Source of the DNA: Pyropia haitanensis
Taxonomy: Eukaryota; Rhodophyta; Bangiophyceae; Bangiales; Bangiaceae
Assembly: GCA_008729055.1 (NCBI GenBank)
Contig: SDUX01000008.1
Location: 1,240,001-1,304,000 of the forward strand
DNA length: 64,000 nt
Direction: 5' to 3'
This document shows positions 55,753 to 64,000 of the stretch, piece after piece. The stretch's first letter is position 1. Each line of letters starts with the position of its first letter. Both the position numbers and the translations under genes were made by a program. Under the pieces are notes generated by a model. That model searched no databases, was not told the DNA's origin, and was given only the letters and a program-made list of their open reading frames with translations.

Positions 55753-57243
55753 TCACGCCGCAAGCGCCTGCAGCTGGTCCCACACGGCCGCCTCGACCGG
55801 CACCCCCCTGGCCTTGGCGACGGCGCGGCGGCTGGCTCCACCCTCGCCCGGCAGCACCACTCCCTCCTCTTGCAGCGCCGCCACCCACCCCGCCGTCTCG
55901 CCTAGCACCGCTGCCCGAGAGCGGAGCAGCCCCGGGTCAATGGCGAGCACGAAATTGCCCCACCCCGCCGGCTCATCACCGTTGCCATGGGTGGACGACC
56001 CTGCCATCGAACTGCTCTCGCTGCCGCCGCCCACGACGGTGGCGCCCACCAACGGTCCGGTCAGCCACTCGACTAGCAGCCCCAGCGCGGAGCCTTTGTG
56101 TTCGTCCCGGGACCCCCCAAAAGGCCGGAGCACGGCCGCCGCCGCGGCGGTCGCGGCTTCTGCGCCCTCGGCGGTCAGCGCTACTCCCGCCGGCAGCGGC
56201 GCGTCGTCCGCCATGCGGGCAACCTCCCAGTAGCTCATCGCGGAGGTGCCGATATCGGCCACCACCACGCCCGTAGTCGCGTCGCCGTCGCCGCCGTCGC
56301 CACCGTTGGCGTTGTCCCCAGAGCGGCTGCCGTTGACGCCGTAAGGGATGCCAAATGCGAGCGGGTTAGTGCCAATGAGCGGCACCGAGGCGCCAACAGG
56401 GGCGACCAGCGGGGGTGACGCACCGCTGGCGGCGAGGCAAAAGAACCCGGCCGACGCCACCCGCCGTGCATAGTACCCAATTGCGCCGGTGCCGTCGACG
56501 GAACCGGCGGTGGCGACCAGGCCAATGCCCGCCGTCCGCGCACGGGCCACCGCGGAATCGGCTGCGATGGTCATGGCCACCATTCCGGGTACGCCTGTCG
56601 CGTCGAGGCGCGCGGCTACAGCGGTAGATACCACTTCCACCGGCTCTGCAGGCTCCCCATCGGTTCCGTCTTCGTCGGTGGCGGAGCCGTCATCAGCGGC
56701 GGAGGTCGGGCTGCGGCGTCGGGTCGGTCCCGCGAGGGAGCCAACGCCACGGGAGACCAGCTTGGCCACCGACTGGCTGCTGCCACTCAGCTGGCCATAG
56801 AGAAACACATCCACCATCATGGCGACCTGGCCGGAGGGATAGCCAGCCCGCTCCAGGATGGTCGTACACGTGGTGCGGAGGTGGTCTGCCGGCACCAGCA
56901 CCGTGGGAGGGCCGTTTCCCGAGGAGGCAGGGGTGGCCGTAGTAGCAGGGACAGAGTCAGCGTCCGTGGCAGGGATACCCGTGGAAAGGGCGGCGTGCGT
57001 CGTCTGGTCAGGAGAGGGAGACGACACGGTACTGACAGGCGCAGACGATGCGGCAGACGCCGATGGAGCGAACCATGCCGCCCGCACCACGCCAGGCACA
57101 GCGACAGGTACGGTGTCACCGGTGCCGCCAAGAAGACGCCGTGACGAGGCAACGGGCTGCGGTGATGCCCACAGGCGGCTTGCTACAGGGAGTCCGACTA
57201 CGAAAGCGAGGTTGCCGGTGAGGGATGCGCTAAGGTGGGCCAT
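55753..57243 (-). CDS. Ldh2/malate-ureidoglycolate-type dehydrogenase homologue
   Basis: An uninterrupted 496-residue frame from ATG 57243 (MAHLSASLTGNLAFVVGLP). Ldh2-family enzymes are NAD(P)H-dependent oxidoreductases of 2-hydroxy or 2-imino acids, about 330-360 residues long. Here a leader and a Ser/Thr/Ala linker precede the domain, which starts near residue 125 (VLVPADHLRTTCTTILERAG). Recognisable blocks: GYYARRVASAGFFCLAAS, PLIGTNPLAFGIPYGV (about 293), VADIGTSAMSYWEVA, PFGGSRDEHKGSALGLLVEW (HKG near 382), and WGNFVLAIDPGLL. The family's SHGV-x-R motif reads SQSVAKL (about 157), and the usual N-x-HFG segment reads AGSVDGTGAIG (about 248), so two expected active-site histidines are absent. 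The hydrophobic N-terminus may be a targeting sequence. It may be a non-canonical or inactive enzyme. Confidence 0.75.
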   Translation of the reverse strand: MAHLSASLTGNLAFVVGLPVASRLWASPQPVASSRRLLGGTGDTVPVAVPGVVRAAWFAPSASAASSAPVSTVSSPSPDQTTHAALSTGIPATDADSVPATTATPASSGNGPPTVLVPADHLRTTCTTILERAGYPSGQVAMMVDVFLYGQLSGSSQSVAKLVSRGVGSLAGPTRRRSPTSAADDGSATDEDGTDGEPAEPVEVVSTAVAARLDATGVPGMVAMTIAADSAVARARTAGIGLVATAGSVDGTGAIGYYARRVASAGFFCLAASGASPPLVAPVGASVPLIGTNPLAFGIPYGVNGSRSGDNANGGDGGDGDATTGVVVADIGTSAMSYWEVARMADDAPLPAGVALTAEGAEAATAAAAAVLRPFGGSRDEHKGSALGLLVEWLTGPLVGATVVGGGSESSSMAGSSTHGNGDEPAGWGNFVLAIDPGLLRSRAAVLGETAGWVAALQEEGVVLPGEGGASRRAVAKARGVPVEAAVWDQLQALAA

Positions 57244-59100
57244 GGCGTGTTCCCGAGAAAGCCGTCGGTTCTGGAAAAGTGGTGCGTGCAGGAGCGGCTG
57301 AGAGGGCAAAGATGCTCACACTTGGGGATATCAAGCGCATGTACGGACGTTGCCGCATCATCGGGTGAGGAACACAGCGCTGCAGTTGAAAAGCAGGCTA
57401 TGTATACCCCGTGGGGAACCCGCGGAAGGTATCTTTGTCCAACGCGTTGGAGGGGCATGGGAAGGAGCACGTAGGAACGAGCATCAGTCCAGTCCTTGCG
57501 AGCAGCCCTTGGATGCATGCAGTCAGCTTTGGCCGACCCGTGGGAGGGCCGCGTTAAGGAGGTTACTGGATTCGCGTCCGTGCTGACTACGGCCTGTCTC
57601 GGGCCCAAACAAAAGCCCTTGCCCTCGATACGGTGGGCCAAATCTTGTGGCTTTCCAATTCTGCCGTAATCAGAAAGTGGGAATGAGCTTCTCGGTGGGC
57701 GCTTCTTGGGTAGGAATTTGTTCGTGACGCTCGACACGGACACGCTGGTCTGCATGGGTCCGCTGACGGCCCCCGCGCAGCATCCTCCTTGCCCCCCGCC
57801 AGCTACTAGCCGCTACCTGCGCTACGGTTTCCCGCGTTTCCCGCATGCCGGCAGAGGCCTACGTTGCGCTTCCCGCGCTTCCACCCTCCCGGTGCTGCGC
57901 TTTCGGCCTCGCAGAACGCCGCCTGCCCCGCGCGTCGCCTGGCGGAGTGCGGCGAGCTGTAACCCGCGGCGAGATGCAACTGCCAGCTGGGCGTAAAGGA
58001 CTAAAAGACGCCAGCCGTCGTAGCGGCGGAGGCGGCGACAGCGGCAACGGCGGCAACGGCGGCAACGGCGGCGTTGGCAAGTTGCTGCCGCTTTTCGGGC
58101 GCTGCTCGCGGGTGCCGCGTCATCCCAAGTGCCGGTAGCAGCAAGCGTGCAAGCAGTCTGGGAAGGGGGGAAACGGGGGGAATAGCTGGACACCAACAGG
58201 CGCTCTACTTGCAAATGGCGGCAGTTTTTGCGGCGGGGACGCCGTTGGGCAAGTGACTGCTGCCCAGCGGTGGCAACGCGTGACTAACGAACCGCGTTCC
58301 CTGCGGGGGCCAGCATCATGTAGCAGAGGCTGCGCTCATGCCGGCGGCACCTTGCATCTGGCCGTTACGGAGCGTGGCGGAGGGAGACCCAACCTCGGAG
58401 CTCACCGGTTCTTATCCCGAGCCGAAAACGTGCGGAACTATATCCTGTGGCTCAACTTCTCAGCGAAAAATAATGATTGCGAGTTTGCCAAAGGGTCATG
58501 GGGCCCGAGCATGTGCTGTCCCGTGAGTCCCTGACGCCGGCTAAGGCCCGATTTCCGATGTGGGGCCACAGAGGGGTGTGTGTAGCAGCTAACTGGATGA
58601 GATTCCTGACCCTGAGAGCGTTCTGCGCGCGTAACGATCGACGATGTATTGAACTGAAAGGGTGCGAAGAGAGCCCGGTGTTCGCCCTCCTCAGCCCACT
58701 CATGGACGTGTGGTGAGCGGTTTCGAGCCGTCCCCCTGCATCCGAGACTCGCCGAGGACGCGCCGTTCTGCCCCACAGCTCCCAGGAACGGTGCTTCTGA
58801 ACAGGTGCGTAGATACGTCTCCACATGCCAGAAAGTGAGCAGCGGTCGGCCAGCGTTGCCACACAGTGCAGAAGAGAAAGACAAGACTGCAAACCAGAAC
58901 GAGAACCAAGCAAATGGTATGCATCGATGCCTCGCTGGCTCGTCAAGGAAACGGGAACCGTGTCGACCGTTTCTTGCCTGTGTGGCACAGACACAGGAGA
59001 GGCATCGCCAATAACTGTTTTCTGAGAGCCGATAATGCACGATACGGGTGTGGTCTCTCGTGATCTACCAGTCATCCGCATGCGGTGATGATTACCATCT
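57244..59100. other. Intergenic region
   Basis: Balanced base composition, unlike the rest of the window. A GGTATACATAG stretch (minus strand, about 57397-57407) could be a TATA-like element for the dehydrogenase. A GGCAAC microsatellite lies at about 58036-58072. Minus-strand frames of 200-288 codons between 58438 and 59318 show no domain and overlap one another, so I do not call them. Confidence 0.4.
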
Positions 59101-60135
59101 AGAGAGCTTCGGCATGTGCGGCGTGGGTGCCAAATGTGGGTAAAATGTGGGTGTCCGACCCACGTCGAGGTACCCACATTTGTACCCACGTCGAGCTTCG
59201 GTAGGTACTTAAATATCGATCGGGCCGTCGCCCGCGTTCCCGCGGTCGGCCCAACAGAAAGAAAGCCACTTTTGGAAAACCGCCGTTTTCCGCACGTATT
59301 TAGGGCGAGCAACTGCACCTGTGATTACTGCTTCTGGGACTGACAGCCCACACCGCGTTTAGATGGGCCGCTGTGGCCGCCCGTACCGTGGGGGGGGGGG
59401 GGCACCTCCATGCGCTCGAGGAGGGGGGGAGCTCGTGTTCCAGATCCCGCACCAAAGGACAGAGCTTGACGCGCCATGCGAGGCGAAGGGAGAGCGACGC
59501 CCGCCGGAACCCCCAGGCCCGGCATAGAGGATGGCTTTGCCGTGGTGAGGGGCCCACGTGGGGAAAGGCTCGATCGGGAAGGGGAAGGGAGCAGGGGGGG
59601 CGGGGGTGGGAAAGGGGGCGGAAACGCAAAGTCGTAAGGGGGACCGGGGGGCGGGGTGATAGGCATTGTGCGGGTTCCCAGGAGGAAAGCAAGCAGCGAC
59701 GTCCAGGCGTGGCGAGCGGGCAACGCGGCCGCGTGACGAGGACGCGCGGGGGGCGGAAGGGAGGGCGGATCCAGGGGCCAAGAGCGAAAGCAAACGCGGA
59801 CGGTCCACGCCCGTGCCTCGGAAGCAGGCGTACACAAAGGAGAGCTACAGCATGGTGGACAGTCCTCAGCAGAGGTCGTCCAGACGGCGGCGGTGCTGCG
59901 CTGATGGCAGCCGTCAGTCGGAAAGTATCTGGCCGCGTGCGCACCCTTTATCCAACTACGAGTTGGGGTGGCGCGAAGCACGCCGCGGAAAGCGCAGTCG
60001 GACCGGTACCTGACGTGGGTACGGGGGTGTGGATAGCCTTTTGTGGGTCGTCAAATGTGGGTCGGAGGCTTATCGTGGCAGAAACGTGTCCCCGACCCAC
60101 GCAACCGACCCACATTTGACATGCCGAAGCTCTCT
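59101..60135. mobile_element. 1.0-kb inverted-repeat element (MITE-like)
   Basis: The 17-base end AGAGAGCTTCGGCATGT at 59101-59117 is exactly inverted at 60119-60135. Inside both ends lie multiple copies of AAATGTGGGT or its complement (59131-59180 and 60040-60118), together with GACCCACG motifs, some arranged as hairpins. The middle is G-rich (59380-59660) without a transposase. No target duplication is seen. It sits about 35 bases from the inner border of the right inverted-repeat arm and is unrelated in sequence to the GCGCA-ended family. Confidence 0.7.
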
Positions 60136-60169
60136 GATGCTGTGGAAGGTGAAGCGGAGAGATAAGTAA

Positions 60170-63100
60170 TGCGGCCGGCCGGGACAGGTCCACGGCCGGC
60201 TGGGGGGTTTCCCGCCACAGATCCGCAGAGAGCGCGGCGGCTGCCGCCGCGTGCCGACCTCGCCGGCAGGCGGCGCACCCGTCCCACGACGCTCCCGCCG
60301 ACTATCCCCCCCCCCACAATCCAAACCAGCCTGCCCGGAACGTTTACGGCCGCCGGACGTCGCGCGCCCCGGCGACGACGGTACGGCACGCGCCACCGTG
60401 GCCTCCGTCGGTGGGTGCGCGGGCGCCCCCCCCGTGCAACGACCCCCCCGCGCCACGACCACGAGCCACCAACACCCCCGCCAGCGGCGTGGGCCACGGC
60501 TCGGCCCACACCCGCCGTCCTCTCCCCGCCTCCCGCGCTACTCCGCCCCCCCCCCTCCCCCCCGCGTTTCAACGTGTTCCTCTCCGCGCTTCGTGTGGCG
60601 CCGGCAGCTGCGCGCGTCGGACGGGCGACGGCAGTGGTGCTGCGTGGCAGTGGCAGCGGGCGGCCGCCGGCCGCGGCGACTCGGGTCGCGGCGCCCGACG
60701 GCGGACGCGCCGGCGCTGGTGGCGGCATTGTGGCTTGAGGGGGGGGGGGGAGCGGAGCGTGATGTGCATCGGTGGTGGCGGGGACGGCTGCCGCCCGCTC
60801 GCTGGCGGGAGCGGCCGACGGCCGCCCGGTGGCGCGCGCGGGACGCGCCGGCCGCTGCGGCCGGCCGGCGACGGCTGCGCCGGGCCCCACTGCAACTGCC
60901 AGCACCGCCCGCCGTGCTCGACTTACAGCACGGCCTCGCGCTGGTGGGCGGCTGGACAGAGGCGCGCGCCGAGGGGGAGGGGCGTTGAGCTCGACCTTGC
61001 CGCCACACCCGCCGCTCCCGGTGCGCGAACCGTACTCCCGCCGCCGCGGTGGGGCGGCCGCGCGTGCTGGCCGCCGCCCGACCGCGGCGGGCGCGCGGCG
61101 CCGCCACCGACCGCGGCCGCCGCACGCTGCCGTCGTCCGCTGTCTCCCTCTGCGCGTCGCGGCGACTGCCGTCGCTTCGCGCCACGCCGCGGCGGCGCGC
61201 ACCGCGCTGTCGCATGGTGACTTGGCGCGCCCGGCCGGCGAGCGACTCGCAACCGCGCGCCGCCTGCACTCCACATCGGCCGCTGTCGTTGCTCTTCCTG
61301 CCGCTGACCCAGCCCGACGCCCCGCCACTCGGTCGTGCGTTCGCGCCATCGCCGCACCAAGACGCGCGGCCTTCCCTTGCCGCCCGCGCCACACTATGAC
61401 GAGCGACGGGCGGCCGCGGGTGGTCGTGGCTCTCCCGCCCCTTGCACATTTTGCCTACACCCCTATCCTCGCACGCACTCCTTCCCCCGACGTAACCGGT
61501 TCACCCACCCACCCTCCCGCGCTCCCGGCAAGGCGGGGATGCAGCACGCACCGCCGGGCCGTTGCCAGCTTTTGGAGGCGGCACCATGGCCGCGCGGCGG
61601 CGGTGGGATGGCGGGAGCAGCTGCACCCCCCCCCTGTATCGCTTGCCGTTTTGGGCTCGGAGGGCGTGTGCTGCAGTAGCGGCGGTGGCGGCGGCAGCGG
61701 CGGCGGCGGCGGTAGCGCCGCGACCAGTCGGGTGGGACGAGCGGCGGGGGAGACGGGCCGAGGGGGGGGGGCGAACCGTATATATACCGACGCGCCGCGT
61801 GCCCACCGCCGCCCGCCCCACGCCGCGCCCGCCACTCCCCCGACGCGACGCAACGTCCACCGCGCCGGCGGCGTTCGCGACAGCGCGGCGGCCCGCTTTG
61901 CTGCTGGTGCTGCGTGTCTTGCTGTCGACGGTGCCCGCCGCTCGCCCTGGCCGCCGCTCGCTTGTCGGTACCATTCCACCTCGTTACCTCTCCGGCGTCC
62001 TTCGACGTTACCCATACCCCCCCGTCGATATGGGCGTCGCCCCGCCACTGTCTTCATGGCAGCGGCCCCGTCACTCCTGCCGCCACCCGGCGGGCTGCGG
62101 CGCGTGCTCGGAGCGTGGCGCCGTCGCGAACGGAGGGTCGTGCCGCCGCCCGTCGTCCGTGTCGAGCCCACCCCGGCCGGTGTCGGCGTGGCCATCCTGG
62201 CATTGTGGCGCCTCACTGGTCGAGTCTCTCCGTCGACGCTATTGGCTGTGGCGGCCGTCCTCTCGCTGCCATCGTTGGTGCCGTCCGGCCCATCGTCGAT
62301 GCCGCGCTCGCGTGGTGGTGGACCGTGCTCGTGGCGTTGCCGCCGCGCCCGGGCGGTCTCGGCGTTCACCTCGGTCGTTGCGGCCGCGCCGCCAACCACC
62401 CCGCCATTGCTGGAGTACTACCTCCGTCGCTGCGGTCGCATCCTTGACGTCGTGTCGCTTCGACCCGTCGTCGCCTACCCCTCGTCGTCGACCCGCGCTG
62501 CTGGCGTCGCACCGGCCGACCGCCTCGCGGTTGTGGCGGCCATCCCGGCTTCGCCACTGCCTCCCCGTCGTCAAGCCGCCGTCCCTCTCGTTGCTGCTGT
62601 GACGCGACTCCCCCCCCATCCGTCGGTGCCGTTGTTCCCTGGCGCCGCTGGCGTGCCCGCGGTGCGGCTGTTGGCGGCCCCACTGTCCAGCCGCACCACC
62701 CGCCGTGGCCGCCCTCTGCCCTCACGGGTGTTCCCTGCTCACGGCTGGTACTCCCGACTCCCGTTGACCAGCTTGCCCCCCCCCGGTGGTGACGCCGCCT
62801 CTCCGCTGTCCGTCTACACCCGTCATCAACCCGTCTCCGCCGTCGGTCATCCGTTTGCAGTCGCGGCCCCCCCCGCAGTTGCTGCCGCCGCCCAGACAGC
62901 CGTCAAGCCGCCTTCCTCGCGAGTCAGCGGCGGCTTTTCTTTCAGATGGCCGCTCCGCGCGTCACGGTCACGCCTATCGTCGTCGATGGCACATTCGCCG
63001 TCGGTGCTGCCGCCCGTGCCGTCGCGGCAGCGGGCGGGCGTGTGTGGATGTTGTAGCCCCCCCATCGGGCGGCGGCACGCCCGCGTCGCTCGGTTCGCCG

Positions 63101-64000
63101 CCATCGTGCAGGCGCGGCCGCCTCTTGTTGCCGCCGCATCCGTACTGTATCGACGTGTCGGGCGGCCACGTCTCGGCGCGTTGCCGCCACGGTCGTGTCG
63201 GACGTCCCCCCCGTCGTTGCGGTCACCAACGCGTTGCTTTTCCGTCGCCGCCTGTCGCCGTCGCCTGTCGTCATTGACGCTCTGCCGTCGCTGCTGCCGC
63301 TCTTCGCGGCGTGCCGCGGTCCCCCCCCTACGCCGCGGCCGCCTGACGTGTGGCGTCGGCCAAGCGCTCCCGTCGTGGCGGTGTGCCCTCATTTGTCGCC
63401 GCCGCGATCTCGTCGACGTGGCCTCCTACCGCCGCCACGTCCCGCGTCGCTGCCGTTGCCCGCCCCCCCACCCCCCCGTCATGATGCCGCCGCACGTGAC
63501 CCCCCTTTTTACCGCTGCCGCCGTCCCCCGCTGAGGCGGTTCTCCGTCGTGGTTGCCGCGGCCACCCCCGACGCTGTTGCTGCCCCTCCGCAGTCGTTAC
63601 TGGTGCCTCCCCGCGGCGTTGCCGCTGCCGCTGCTGTCGTTGAAGCTGATATTGTCGTGATGCCGCCGCTCGTGTCGTCGGCCGCCTCCCCCCCGGTGCA
63701 TGGTTGTCGCTATGCTCTCGCCGCGACAAGACTCCCTCGTCTCTGTCGCCCGGCTCTTGTGGCGGCCTCCCCATCGATGGCGTCACTGTTCTTACCGGTC
63801 GTTGCCGCTGCCACTCCTGTTTTGGCCGTGACCGTTGGGCCTCGCGGTCGCGGTGGCAGCGTGGAAGTCTCCGTCGCTATCCCCGCTGGTGTTGCCGCTG
63901 CGCGGTGGCGCTGCTGCCGCTGCCGCGGTCGCGGCTTGTACGGCCACCGTGTCCACTGCTTCCGTGGATGGCGCTGCCACCATTACGGCCTGTGTCGCTG
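60170..64000 (-). repeat. Right arm of the 3.8-kb inverted repeat, cut by window end
   Basis: Reverse complement of 40722-44545; the inner border is near 60170 and the arm continues beyond the window. Long plus-strand frames are open (one for about 900 codons), but with scattered Arg/Pro/Ser-rich composition and no domain. A TATATATA element lies at 61779-61786. Confidence 0.9.
61779..61786 (+). promoter_or_regulatory. TATATATA element in right inverted-repeat arm
   Basis: Counterpart of 42937-42944; directed rightwards, away from the island. Retained in both arms. Confidence 0.4.

Noticed and set aside
58438..59318. Minus-strand frames of 200-288 codons with balanced composition
   Set aside because: They overlap each other in different frames, show no domain, and one runs into the MITE-like element at 59101.
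60772..63534. A very long open frame in the right inverted-repeat arm that might encode a large protein
   Set aside because: Arg/Pro/Ser-rich, no domain, overlapping open frames, and substitutions relative to the other arm show no codon periodicity in the stretch checked.

Overview
This window is nuclear DNA from a eukaryote with an extremely GC-rich genome. The evidence is a SWI/SNF-type Snf2 ATPase, an R2R3-type MYB, a BED zinc finger, a clean GT-AG intron, large alanine/glycine/proline runs in proteins, very few introns and long CCG/GGC and poly-C/poly-G tracts. The combination (GC-rich, intron-poor, bacterial-looking metabolic genes beside eukaryotic regulators) fits a bangiophyte red alga of the Porphyra/Pyropia kind best. 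That assignment is inference; nothing here is species-diagnostic.

Layout. 1-3.2 kb (minus): an R2R3-MYB gene with a huge low-complexity N-terminus, cut by the left edge. 3.2-8.3 kb: intergenic, with a 52-bp palindrome. 8.35-14.25 kb (minus): an intronless SNF2/BRM ATPase, the most secure gene. 16.9-19.4 kb (plus): a BED finger joined to a nitrilase-fold domain that has lost its catalytic residues. 22.5-25.0 kb (plus): a two-exon gene with a bZIP-like basic region but no zipper. 25.8-26.6 kb: a small DNA transposon. 27-28.6 kb (plus) and 30.4-31.5 kb (minus): low-complexity genes, the second with a degenerate downstream duplicate at 29.1-29.5 kb. 35-38.3 kb: a coding-like minisatellite.

The right third is dominated by repeats. 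A 3.8-kb sequence at 40.7-44.5 kb recurs inverted at 60.2-64.0 kb (cut by the right edge). The enclosed 15.6 kb is less GC-extreme. It holds a 4.8-kb transposon of the same family as the 780-bp one, a cysteine-rich repetitive protein whose 5' end meets that transposon, a bacterial-type queA (tRNA queuosine), a small membrane-protein reading frame broken by one TAG, an Ldh2-family dehydrogenase lacking expected active-site histidines, and a 1.0-kb inverted-repeat element.

Three genes (BED-nitrilase, queA, and the 30-31 kb gene) are each broken twice, always at or near a C or G homopolymer of 10-18 bases and always in the direction of one missing base. Uncorrected homopolymer length in the assembly is the simplest explanation, so these are annotated as probably intact genes rather than pseudogenes.
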